From positions 1 to 21,863 of the forward strand of contig VFKO01000560.1 of assembly GCA_009885515.1 (NCBI GenBank): a stretch of 21,863 bases of DNA. The letters are read 5' to 3'. Below are positions 14,986 through 21,863 of the stretch, in pieces. Made by a program: the position numbers and the translations under genes. The notes beneath the pieces are model-generated. The model had not been told where the DNA came from. It was given only the letters and a program-made list of their open reading frames with translations, and did not search any database. The DNA is from Rhodobiaceae bacterium. GTDB lineage: Bacteria > Pseudomonadota > Alphaproteobacteria > Micropepsales > Micropepsaceae. Every line of letters begins with the position of its first letter. Position 1 is the first letter of the stretch.

Positions 14986-15162
14986 CGCGAAAATTTTTTC
15001 CTGCACACCGGGCAGGTGAGTTCAGATTCGCTGATAAATTTGATCGAAAACGTGTTGAGAACTCTCGCACTCTGAAAAGTTTCGCGCTAAGGTATCGGCC
15101 TGGGTAGCGATGTCTGCAATTCCACCCCCGGGTTGCAGATCGTCGCGCGAGTTGGGACGCGA
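14986..15162 (+). other. Gap between hslU and the large PDT-like/OmpA-like gene
   Basis: This 177-bp stretch has no gene I can support. Just after the hslU stop (14986-15005) lies an A-run/T-run motif, CGCGAAAA followed by six T and CCTGCA, which recurs after hisF. CCTGC/GCAGG arms at 15000-15016 could form a small hairpin, but its T-run is on the wrong side for a terminator. A promoter for the next gene is expected here. Candidate boxes (TTGAGA near 15055) are too weak to assert. Confidence 0.4.
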
Positions 15163-17292
15163 GTGTCGAAGCGCAACCTCTTTGTGAGTTTTGCTGAGAG
15201 CGATGGTGGCCATTCTTATTTGGCCACGCGTGCAATGCTTGATCCGTCAGGCATCGCTCATTTGATTTTTAGAAACACGGTCGCTGAGGCGCTCGAAGCC
15301 GTCGCGACGGGTCAGGCAAACTACGCCGTGGTGCCTGCCTACAACTCGATCACGCAATGGGAGGGTTCAACTCTCAAAGCGTTGGCCTCGGGTATGTTTG
15401 AAATTTGCGCGCAGGTCTGCATGCCGACCAGCTATGTGCTGGTTGCCCACAAAGATTATATGACGGAATTTGTAAGCGCCTTCGGCTCGATCACGAACGC
15501 CAGCGCAGCCCCGACGCATGAAGACGCTGCCAAGATCTACACCCGCTTCTTGTCGCGCATTTTTGTCGGCGCCCAAGCCGACGAGCAATACCGCGGGCGC
15601 CTTCTGCGTCCCGATATGACCCACGCCACCATAGAACTGTCGCGAAATCCATTGCGCGTTCTGGAGGAAATGACGCGTTCGGAACTTATGAAGGCCATGG
15701 CCGCTGCGCCCGGCCGCGCAGCCTACGCGCCACTACCCCAAAACGTGTCGGGCGGCTCGATCAACATAGGCGGCACAGCGGTCTTGCAACAGACAGCGCC
15801 TGCTATGGCGCAAACCGCGCCCATCATGGATACGCTGCAGGCGCCCGCGGCCCTGGTCGCCGCCGGTCTGCTCGATGCCCCAGGCGATCCAGAAGGTTGG
15901 GACCAGCCCGGCTCGCTGGGTGAAATCGTTTCGCTCTTGCGCAAACTCCTAGTTCTGTTGAACGTCCATTCGTTCGGCGCCCCCGATTTGCCTGAAAACA
16001 AAACCCAATATTTGCTCGTTGGCCGCCGTGGTGCAGGCGCGCCCGCAGCGGGTGCCCTCAGGTTACCTGCGGCCACACCGCCAACGCGCATCATGACCCT
16101 GGTTAGGCCGTCGCTGAAAAAATCCAGCGCCGATCAGTGGTTAAAGCCGCGCACGGCGCTGGCAAAAACACTGCGCGACTTCGGATTTGTCCTGGATCGC
16201 GCGCCCATCATGGTATCGACGGGCACCACGCGTTCTTTCCTCTTCGAAGGTGGCCGCCCCAGAGATGGCGTCTCGCCCAACCCGGTCAACATGTTCAGCG
16301 GTGCCTTCAAATGGATCGCCGATGTGTTCGAGCCTGCAGCCGAACCGGGCAAGCAAAAGTCCCAAGTTGTCACGCTGCGCAAGACGATCGAGAAGAAGCC
16401 CGAGCGCGAACTCAAAGATGACACGCCCGGCAAATTCGACACCATGTTTTTGGGTCAATATCCCAGCTGGTGCCAGGGGCTGAACGCCGACAGCTGCTGG
16501 TGCTGTGAGGAACCGCACGCTGACACACAAAGCCAGAACGGTAACGCTGTCTCGCCGATTCTCCAGCTTCTGGGTGGTACGCTCATCGCACTCGTATTCG
16601 CAGCCCTTTTGATTGGGATTCCGTATTGCGCCGTCTCAGGTTCATGCGGTTTGTTTGGTGAGCGGCCAAATTATCAGCCCATCATCATTCCTTCCCCTCA
16701 GCCTCCTCTCGTCATAGAACCGGCAGTGCCGCCTCCGGTAACTGCCCCTGCAACAAAAATTTCGCCGCCTGTGCAGCCAAAACAGTCGCCCCCTGCAGCG
16801 GTTAAACCAGCTCCGTATCCAGGTCTCAACGACAAGCCGGTACCGCCAGTGGCCTATCTGGGACTGCAGGAAAAGCCGCCGGCCCCGCGAAGTGTTGAAA
16901 AACAGCCTTCGCCCCCGGCTCCAAAATTTGTTCCTGCAAAGCCGGTCATGCTCCACGTCGCGTTCTACGAAGCCAAGTCGAACCTGACGCGTGAATCTTT
17001 CAACGTACTTGCCACGGCCGCAGGCCAGGCCGTGCAAATGAACAAGACCGTAAACATCCGCCTCTTTGCCCTTGGGCGCCGTGAACCCGATCCAAATCTG
17101 TGGAACCGCAGGCTTAACGCTGTCAAAGACGAGTTGGTGCGTTTGGGCGTTCCGTTCGAGCGTATCCGCGTTGAAGGCACCGGGCCCTACGTCGTGATCA
17201 TCAGGGCCATCGAACCGCCGCGCGCCCGCTCCGCCCGTCAACGCCTGACCTACGACCTCGACTCCATCGACGATCCGCTGAGCAATAATTAG
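15163..17292 (+). CDS. Membrane protein with prephenate-dehydratase-like, ACT-like and OmpA-like domains
   Basis: From a GTG at 15163 the product is 709 residues. Residues 4-105 read like the first lobe of prephenate dehydratase (FAESDGGHSYLATRAM; NYAVVPAYNS in place of PIEN-S). Residues 107-150 resemble its second lobe, and NKTQYLLVG (279-287) its NxTRFLV strand with Thr kept and Arg lost. An Ala/Pro/Gln-rich insert (about 185-265) splits it. Residues 308-370 look like an ACT regulatory domain. Cysteines at 437, 445, 447 and 448 precede one membrane helix (466-486). Outside follow C489, C495, a proline-rich stalk with a GLxxKPxxP repeat, and an OmpA-like domain (595-680). Loss of motif residues suggests ligand sensing rather than catalysis. 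A TTG at 15133 is an alternative start. Domain calls are by eye. Confidence 0.7.
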   Translation: MSKRNLFVSFAESDGGHSYLATRAMLDPSGIAHLIFRNTVAEALEAVATGQANYAVVPAYNSITQWEGSTLKALASGMFEICAQVCMPTSYVLVAHKDYMTEFVSAFGSITNASAAPTHEDAAKIYTRFLSRIFVGAQADEQYRGRLLRPDMTHATIELSRNPLRVLEEMTRSELMKAMAAAPGRAAYAPLPQNVSGGSINIGGTAVLQQTAPAMAQTAPIMDTLQAPAALVAAGLLDAPGDPEGWDQPGSLGEIVSLLRKLLVLLNVHSFGAPDLPENKTQYLLVGRRGAGAPAAGALRLPAATPPTRIMTLVRPSLKKSSADQWLKPRTALAKTLRDFGFVLDRAPIMVSTGTTRSFLFEGGRPRDGVSPNPVNMFSGAFKWIADVFEPAAEPGKQKSQVVTLRKTIEKKPERELKDDTPGKFDTMFLGQYPSWCQGLNADSCWCCEEPHADTQSQNGNAVSPILQLLGGTLIALVFAALLIGIPYCAVSGSCGLFGERPNYQPIIIPSPQPPLVIEPAVPPPVTAPATKISPPVQPKQSPPAAVKPAPYPGLNDKPVPPVAYLGLQEKPPAPRSVEKQPSPPAPKFVPAKPVMLHVAFYEAKSNLTRESFNVLATAAGQAVQMNKTVNIRLFALGRREPDPNLWNRRLNAVKDELVRLGVPFERIRVEGTGPYVVIIRAIEPPRARSARQRLTYDLDSIDDPLSNN

Positions 17293-17864
17293 TTCCGCCG
17301 CCGCCGCAGATACACATAAAGCGCACCATCCCCGCCGTGACGTTGATGGGCGGCTTGCGTCCCGGCGACGACATTGCGGGCGTCACCCTCGTCAAGCCAG
17401 CGCGGCACCATCAAACGCAAGACGCCCGACTTCGTGCGCGCGGGCATGACAAAGCCGTGCTCCGCAGTGGCTGAATTCGATTTGGGCGCCCCCTTGCCCG
17501 TCACCACCAGCACACAGCGGCGTCCGCTTTCTGCACTGCTGCGGACAAAAGCATTCAGTCGTGTATGCGCCTGCGCTTGGGTCAAGCCATGCAGGTCAAG
17601 CGTCGCTTCAGGCACAATCTTGCCGCGCTTCAGTTTCTCCGCCGTCGAACCATCAAGTCCTGCCGTGACAAGTTGTGGCCTGGTTTTCGCCGGCGCCAGC
17701 ACTGGGCGCAAAGCGGGCTTCACTTGCGTCGGCTTCGGCTTATCGGCAACCCGCGCCTCAACAACTGTCGCCACCAGCCGCTTGCGCCGCGGACGCCGAA
17801 CGTCGCGCGTAACTTCTTGCCAAAGCGCATGTTCTTCCTCTCGAACGTCGCGCTTCCTGACCAC
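17289..17864 (-). CDS. Smr domain protein (MutS2/Smr-type)
   Basis: The 191-residue protein has a basic N-terminal half (many Arg/Lys, low complexity) and a C-terminal Smr domain. The signatures are LDLHGLTQAQAH (residues 89-100), VLVVTGKG (118-125) and a closing LYVYLRRRR. Smr domains bind nucleic acid and some are nucleases acting on branched DNA or colliding ribosomes. The cellular role of this small form is not known. The start is GTG at 17864, 7 bp after the mltA stop, without a clear Shine-Dalgarno. The stop overlaps that of the convergent gene by four bases. A place downstream of mltA is usual in this class. Confidence 0.88.
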   Translation of the reverse strand: MVRKRDVREEEHALWQEVTRDVRRPRRKRLVATVVEARVADKPKPTQVKPALRPVLAPAKTRPQLVTAGLDGSTAEKLKRGKIVPEATLDLHGLTQAQAHTRLNAFVRSSAESGRRCVLVVTGKGAPKSNSATAEHGFVMPARTKSGVLRLMVPRWLDEGDARNVVAGTQAAHQRHGGDGALYVYLRRRRN

Positions 17865-17871
17865 GGGAAAA

Positions 17872-19083
17872 TCAATTCAATCGCTGGGCGGCAGATTTCG
17901 GCAGCAAGACAAACATGCGTCCGCGATGCGCCATCCGCCCGGCGATACTTTCCGCGCGCGCGCCAAAACCCCAATAGACGTCACCCCGCACCGGTCCACG
18001 AATGGCCCCTCCCGTGTCCTGCGCCACCACCAGAAGCCGCAATACATCATCAGCAGCACCCTCATCTGCCGCAGGCGACGTCGCATCAATCCAGACCGGC
18101 GCGCCCAAGGCGTGAAACTTCAGATCCACAGCGAGACTTGCTTCCGGCATCAATGCAACACCCTGCGCGCCCTCGGCGCCCATCACCGGATCGGCAATCG
18201 GCAGTTCCTTGAAGAAAACATAGGAAGGATTCTCGTTCATCAGCGCCTCAGCCTTGCCGGGATGAGCGTCGAGCCACGCCCGAATGCTCTGCATCGATAG
18301 CTTGTCGCGCGCGATTTCACCCCGGTCAACCAGCACCCGGCCCACTGCCGTGTAGGGGTGTCCGTTCTGACCATCATAGGCTGCCCGTATCACTTCGCCA
18401 CTTTCAAGCTGCACGCGCCCGGAACCCTGAATGTGCAGGAAAAACGCAGCAGCCGCGTCATCGACAAAAGCGATGGCGGACGGGCCCGGCAAACCGGATG
18501 ACACAATCTGCGCCCGCGTCGCATAAGGCACGAGCTTGCCGTCCTGCACGCGGCCCGCGACGCGCTCACCCTTCAATGCCGGGCGAAACGCACCCAGATC
18601 AACCTGGACAAGATCACTGGGCCGCGCATGCAGCGCCACGTTAAATCGCGCGCTGCGCTTCCGGCTGCCCTCCAATTCAGGTTCGTAGTATCCCGTGTAA
18701 AGGCCACGTTCTTCATCGCCGTTGAAAGCTTGAGCCGGCACAAACCAGGTCTCGAAAAACCCACGCGCCGCGTCAGCTGACTGAACCTCGGCCTGCAAAG
18801 CCGACGAGCAGGCAAGCCGCCAATCCCCGACCGTGCCATAGGCAGGGACGCCACCAAATCCTTGTGTATCTGCGCGTGCCTTGAGCTTCACACACGAGCG
18901 CTGAAAAGCCTGCAACGCAGGCCGCACGTCCGACGATGTCCAATCTGCCAACACGGAAAAGGAGGTTCGCTTCAAAACCAGCAGATCGGGAGCGCTTGTT
19001 TTGTCACGCCCAAGATCGTCAAACGGCGCGCACGCCGCAGCGACCAAAAGAAGAGCAGCTCCGGCTGCACGAACTGCACGCAT
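17872..19083 (-). CDS. mltA: Membrane-bound lytic transglycosylase A (MltA)
   Basis: The 403-residue lipoprotein cleaves peptidoglycan glycan strands to give 1,6-anhydro ends. The signal peptide ends in a lipobox-like LVAAAC with acylated C18. The MltA barrel includes GLYTGYYEPELEGS (127-140). The C-terminal 3D domain has AQDTGGAIRGPVRGDVYWGFG with D356 and D368, one of which supplies the catalytic acid. The ATG at 19083 gives the best signal peptide. A TTG two codons earlier (19089) is a possible alternative start. It lies 14 bp after the Tim44-like gene and 7 bp before smr, forming one operon. Confidence 0.92.
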   Translation of the reverse strand: MRAVRAAGAALLLVAAACAPFDDLGRDKTSAPDLLVLKRTSFSVLADWTSSDVRPALQAFQRSCVKLKARADTQGFGGVPAYGTVGDWRLACSSALQAEVQSADAARGFFETWFVPAQAFNGDEERGLYTGYYEPELEGSRKRSARFNVALHARPSDLVQVDLGAFRPALKGERVAGRVQDGKLVPYATRAQIVSSGLPGPSAIAFVDDAAAAFFLHIQGSGRVQLESGEVIRAAYDGQNGHPYTAVGRVLVDRGEIARDKLSMQSIRAWLDAHPGKAEALMNENPSYVFFKELPIADPVMGAEGAQGVALMPEASLAVDLKFHALGAPVWIDATSPAADEGAADDVLRLLVVAQDTGGAIRGPVRGDVYWGFGARAESIAGRMAHRGRMFVLLPKSAAQRLN

Positions 19084-19097
19084 GGTCAAAGCTTATG

Positions 19098-19808
19098 CTA
19101 CGCAGCGCCTGCAGTGGCAACCAGTTTCCAGTTTGGGTCACTCGAGCGCGTGTCGCGCGCGAAAGTCCACACATCGGTCACTTCGCGCACCACACCCGCA
19201 GCGCCTTCGATAACGGCACCCGCCGCGTCGCGCGTCGCACTTATAAGTTCACTAACGAAACGCACCGTCACTTCTGCAATCCGCCCACGCAAAGTGGCGT
19301 CCTCAAGATTGGCCTGCTTTAGGCCAACAAATGAAAATTCCATTTTTTGCCCGGCTTTTTCACGCACCGAGATTGCGCCCTCAAAACTTGCATAAACATC
19401 GTCTGCAAGCAGAGGTTTCAGGCCCTTGCGATCACCTTGCGCAAAGAGCTGCGCGATCATTTCGTGTGCCGCTTTCGCACCGCCAAAAAAAGCATCCGGA
19501 TCAAACCCGCGATCTTCTTCCTGGATGCGCAAGATGCCCAACGCCAACGGCGAACCCGGCGCCAATTTGCTCATCACACCGTCATTGGGCACCGCGCGAG
19601 CGGCTTCCCGTGCGCGAGGCAGCGCGATCACATTGTCTTCCTTCGCACTCGCCGTTGGACGTCGTGGATCAGTCCGCTCGCGTTGATTGATCGGGTCAAA
19701 AGGCGGACGCTCATGACCGGTCCGCCGGCCGAGCGAAGTATAGAGGCGAAACGCGATGAAGGCCGCAATCGCGGCAAAAAAAACGATTTCCAACGCAGAT
19801 TCGCTCAT
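19098..19808 (-). CDS. Tim44-like domain membrane protein (TimA-like)
   Basis: The 236-residue protein has one N-terminal membrane helix (residues 5-21), a polar linker rich in Arg/Pro, and a C-terminal domain from about residue 95. That domain is related to mitochondrial Tim44: DPDAFFGGAKAAHEMIAQLFAQGD, LLADDVYASFEGAI, DVWTFARDTRSSDPNWKLVAT. Tim44-like proteins of alphaproteobacteria are inner-membrane proteins thought related to the import-motor ancestor. Their bacterial role is poorly defined. It heads the operon with mltA and smr and is divergent from secB. The ATG at 19808 fits. Confidence 0.9.
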   Translation of the reverse strand: MSESALEIVFFAAIAAFIAFRLYTSLGRRTGHERPPFDPINQRERTDPRRPTASAKEDNVIALPRAREAARAVPNDGVMSKLAPGSPLALGILRIQEEDRGFDPDAFFGGAKAAHEMIAQLFAQGDRKGLKPLLADDVYASFEGAISVREKAGQKMEFSFVGLKQANLEDATLRGRIAEVTVRFVSELISATRDAAGAVIEGAAGVVREVTDVWTFARDTRSSDPNWKLVATAGAA

Positions 19809-20098
19809 TGCACCATTCCGTTAAAGCAAGCACACAACCACAGGATACGCACTTCATTCTGTCTATTCTGCGGCATCGCAGGCCGTTGGCTCATGCTTGG
19901 GCATAAACACTACAGCCCCAACCCGACCCGGTCCATAGGCTACAGCTTAGTTACGAAGAAACCAGCACGAACACATGGCAAATGAAGGGTGAATTGCGAC
20001 GGCCCTCATGCGGTCTCTTGTATGGACGCCCACAACCATGTTAGCCACCCGCCAAAGTAAAATTGTGCTGAATTGTGAGTTTTCAAGGACAAGATCGA
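19809..20098. promoter_or_regulatory. Divergent intergenic region between the Tim44-like gene and secB
   Basis: This 290-bp gap, the largest in the window, holds no supportable gene. The fxsA gene often found between these two in relatives is missing. It must carry promoters for both directions. Visible items are a perfect small hairpin CTGCG-GCAT-CGCAG (19868-19881), two head-to-tail copies of AATTGTG exactly 10 bp apart (20061-20067 and 20071-20077) just before secB, and an AAGGA ribosome binding site. No strong -35/-10 pair stands out. Confidence 0.4.
20085..20089 (+). promoter_or_regulatory. Ribosome binding site that fixes the secB start
   Basis: AAGGA lies nine bases before the ATG at 20099. 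An upstream in-frame GTG at 20075 would place this site inside the coding region and adds eight residues unlike other SecB N-termini, so the ATG is preferred. Confidence 0.65.
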
Positions 20099-20596
20099 AT
20101 GAGCGACACGCTTACCAACGGCAATGGCCAGGCCCCCGACACTCAAATGGCAGGAGCACCAGGAGCTCAGATTCAGGTCTTGGCGCAATACGTTAAGGAT
20201 TTGTCATTCGAAAACCCGGCAGCTCCCCTCAGCCTGCAGGGCCAAAAGCCAGCGCTCGATGTGGGTGTCGATGTTCAGGCCCGGGGCCTTGGCGTCGACC
20301 AATACGAAGTGACCGTGCGCATTCGCGCCGACGCCAAGTCGGCCAACCAGACTGTGTTTGTTTGCGAAGTCACCTATGCCGGTGTCTTCATGCTCAAGAA
20401 CATCACGCCTGAAAATATCCAGCCCGTGCTGCTCATTGAATGTCCGCGCCAGCTTTTCCCGTTCGCGCGCCGCGTCGTTGCTGACCTCACCCGCGACGGC
20501 GGCTTCCCGCCACTGCTGCTCGATCCCATTGATTTCATGACGCTCTATCGCGCCCAGCTCGCGCAACAAAAAGCGCAACCCACCGCGACCGCCTAA
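20099..20596 (+). CDS. secB: Protein-export chaperone SecB
   Basis: The 165-residue protein keeps precursor proteins unfolded and delivers them to SecA. The N-terminal tail is polar (about 25 residues), then comes the SecB core: IQVLAQYVKDLSFENP, the YEVTVRIRADAK strands, VFVCEVTYAGVFML, and IECPRQLFPFARRVVADLTRDGGFPPLLLDPIDF (residues split over about 113-147). Core and length match alphaproteobacterial SecB tetramer subunits. Its stop codon overlaps that of the convergent dnaQ by four bases, an arrangement seen in related genomes. Confidence 0.96.
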   Translation: MSDTLTNGNGQAPDTQMAGAPGAQIQVLAQYVKDLSFENPAAPLSLQGQKPALDVGVDVQARGLGVDQYEVTVRIRADAKSANQTVFVCEVTYAGVFMLKNITPENIQPVLLIECPRQLFPFARRVVADLTRDGGFPPLLLDPIDFMTLYRAQLAQQKAQPTATA

Positions 20597-21282
20597 CTAC
20601 GCCAAATTGAATCTTTTCCCAGACCCGCGACCATGGCCGCGTGATCTTTGAGCTCTTGCTCGTGCAGGCGCGGCACCAGCGGACTGGGCCGTGCAGGCAA
20701 CGCCGTCCGCGCTGCTGCACCGCCGGCCGGCTCATTTGGTTGCGTCAACAACTCTAAACCCTGCTGACGCCCGCCTGAAAGCTCAAGATAGACTTGCGCC
20801 AGAAGCTCGACATCAAGCATAGCTCCGTGACCTTTGGTTTTGCGGTCATCCAGATTGATACCGAACTTGCGGCACAACGCATCGAGTGAGGCCGGCGACC
20901 CTGGATATTTCCTCCGCGCGATCATTAGCGTATCGACGGCGCGGCTCGCCAAAAGCGCCGGCTTTTTGACCTTCCCCAGTTCCGAATTCAAAAACTTGAG
21001 ATCGAACTCCGCATTGTGAATAACCAGCGGACTGTCGGCAATGAACTCCAGAAACCCGTCTGCAACGTCAGCAAACAATGGTTTGTCGGCCAGGAACTCC
21101 GTCGAAAGATTCGTGATGCGGCGGGACTCCTCCGGCACATCGCGTTGAGGATTGAGATAGGTGTGATAGCGCGACCCCGTCGGCGTCCGGTTCTTCAATT
21201 CCAGACAGCCAATTTCAACGATCCGGTGACCTTGCGAGGGATCAAGACCGGTTGTTTCAGTATCAAGTACGATTTCACGCAT
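20593..21282 (-). CDS. dnaQ: DNA polymerase III epsilon subunit (3'-5' proofreading exonuclease)
   Basis: The 229-residue DEDDh exonuclease removes mismatched bases behind the replicative polymerase. Exo I is VLDTETTG (D7, E9), Exo II is VIHNAEFDLKFL (D94) and Exo III is HGAMLDVELLAQVY (H152, D157). A flexible Ala/Pro-rich stretch follows (about 170-200), and a short C-terminal segment is suited to binding the alpha subunit. The ATG overlaps the end of coaE by eight bases (ATGCGTGA), and GGAGA lies a few bases upstream inside coaE, so translation is probably coupled to coaE. Confidence 0.96.
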   Translation of the reverse strand: MREIVLDTETTGLDPSQGHRIVEIGCLELKNRTPTGSRYHTYLNPQRDVPEESRRITNLSTEFLADKPLFADVADGFLEFIADSPLVIHNAEFDLKFLNSELGKVKKPALLASRAVDTLMIARRKYPGSPASLDALCRKFGINLDDRKTKGHGAMLDVELLAQVYLELSGGRQQGLELLTQPNEPAGGAAARTALPARPSPLVPRLHEQELKDHAAMVAGLGKDSIWRS

Positions 21283-21863
21283 GGTCTGGTCTCCAGCTAT
21301 GTCCCACTCGATCCTTCAACGCCTCGATGATCGTAACCACATGCGCTTCAGCCTGGGCAAGCCCCAGCGACGTATCAACAACAAAATCCGCGCGCGCGCG
21401 TTTGTCTGCATCGGGCATTTGCTTGTTCACAATGACCTCGAATTTCTCGGCACTCATGCCGGGTCTTTGTAAAACCCGTTCGCGTTGAACAGCACCTGGC
21501 GCCGAAACAACCACGACCACATCAACCCTTTTCTCGCCCGCAGTTTCGAACAACAACGGAATATCAAGCACCACCATCTTGGTTCCGCTCGAAGCAAAGT
21601 CCTGGAGCAGGATGCGTTGCGCCTGTGCCACCAGCGGATGCACAATCGCCTCAAGCCTGGCAATAGCTTCAGGCTTGCCCACAACGCACCGCGACAGCAC
21701 CTCCCGGTCAATCCGCCCCTGAACCAGCGCCTGCGGAAAGGATTCGCCAACCGGCCCCACCGCCGCCCCACCTGCATCGTAAAGGCCGTGCACGATCGCA
21801 TCGGAATCACACACCGGCACACCGTGGCGGGCAAACATTTTTGCCGTCTCGCTTTTCCCCATA
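21275..21863 (-). CDS. coaE: Dephospho-CoA kinase, cut by the window end
   Basis: At least 195 residues are visible. The window edge falls inside the P-loop, of which MGKS remains, so the first dozen or so residues lie outside and the visible ATG is internal. Family features are CDSDAIVHGLY (the substrate-binding Asp-rich segment), IVHPLV, VVLDIPLLFETAG and the VVVVSAPGAVQRERVLQR lid/base region. CoaE phosphorylates dephospho-CoA on the ribose 3'-hydroxyl, the last step of coenzyme A synthesis. Linkage coaE-dnaQ, with secB convergent, is common in alphaproteobacteria, often near the replication origin. Confidence 0.94.
   Translation of the reverse strand, partial: MGKSETAKMFARHGVPVCDSDAIVHGLYDAGGAAVGPVGESFPQALVQGRIDREVLSRCVVGKPEAIARLEAIVHPLVAQAQRILLQDFASSGTKMVVLDIPLLFETAGEKRVDVVVVVSAPGAVQRERVLQRPGMSAEKFEVIVNKQMPDADKRARADFVVDTSLGLAQAEAHVVTIIEALKDRVGHSWRPDHA

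Noticed and set aside
14999..15016. Possible rho-independent terminator after hslU (six T and a CCTGC/GCAGG hairpin)
   Set aside because: The T-run precedes the hairpin on the hslU strand, and on the other strand it would be an A-run. The stem is only five pairs.
15133..15162. TTG at 15133 as the start of the large PDT-like/OmpA-like protein
   Set aside because: The preceding bases are C-rich with no ribosome binding site, whereas GTG at 15163 has GGGA eight bases upstream and starts just before the first beta strand. It cannot be excluded.
19981..20098. A small gene such as fxsA between the Tim44-like gene and secB
   Set aside because: No open frame of suitable length or membrane-helix pattern exists in the 290-bp gap, and the short frames there run into secB in the wrong frame or end after a few codons.
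1..21863. CRISPR arrays, tRNA or rRNA genes, insertion sequences, prophage
   Set aside because: No regularly spaced repeats, tRNA-like cloverleaf, transposase motifs or terminal inverted repeats were found. The window is filled by ordinary genes.

Overview
This 21.9 kb window is a dense chromosomal segment, probably from an alphaproteobacterium. The evidence is the GC-rich coding sequence and several gene neighbourhoods familiar from that class: ammonium transporter / aminotransferase / ftsK / lolA, hisB-hisH-hisA-hisF divergent from hslV-hslU, Tim44-like / mltA / smr, and secB facing dnaQ and coaE. The genus cannot be named from sequence alone. No tRNA, rRNA, CRISPR array, insertion sequence or prophage was seen. 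No gap between genes exceeds 300 bp.

Layout. 1-111 is the 3' end of an ammonium transporter, followed by a strong stem-loop. 247-651 is a small DUF1761 membrane protein. 721-1359 is a toxin-first type II toxin-antitoxin pair. 1379-2551 is a class I/II aminotransferase. 2600-5008 is FtsK. 5021-5641 (minus) is an unrecognised single-span membrane protein that separates ftsK from lolA (5775-6389). 6438-8561 is a puuD/puuA-like pair for gamma-glutamyl-polyamine metabolism. 8566-10101 (minus) is a CYTH-CHAD protein. 10265-13024 (minus) is the histidine operon hisB-hisH-hisA-hisF. 13115-14985 is hslV-hslU. 15163-17292 is a large protein of unusual architecture. 17289-19808 (minus) is Tim44-like / mltA / smr. 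20099-20596 is secB. 20593-21863 (minus) is coaE (cut by the window edge) followed by dnaQ.

How the genes work together. Most are housekeeping: chromosome segregation (FtsK), lipoprotein and protein export (LolA, SecB), wall turnover (MltA), ATP-dependent proteolysis (HslVU), histidine synthesis, replication proofreading (DnaQ) and CoA synthesis (CoaE). Accessory insertions interrupt the conserved order: the DUF1761 gene, the toxin-antitoxin pair, the unknown gene between ftsK and lolA, and the puuDA pair.

The main candidate for something undescribed is the 709-residue product of 15163-17292. It appears to join a degenerate prephenate-dehydratase-like domain and an ACT-like segment (cytoplasmic) through a cysteine cluster and one membrane helix to a proline-rich stalk and an OmpA-like peptidoglycan-binding domain (periplasmic). 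It looks like a metabolite sensor tethered to the cell wall. Other points of interest are an Arg-Arg-Thr-Thr processing site in HslV where His-Gly-Thr-Thr is usual, very tight or overlapping 3' ends at all four convergent gene pairs, and a shared motif just after the stop codons of hslU and hisF.
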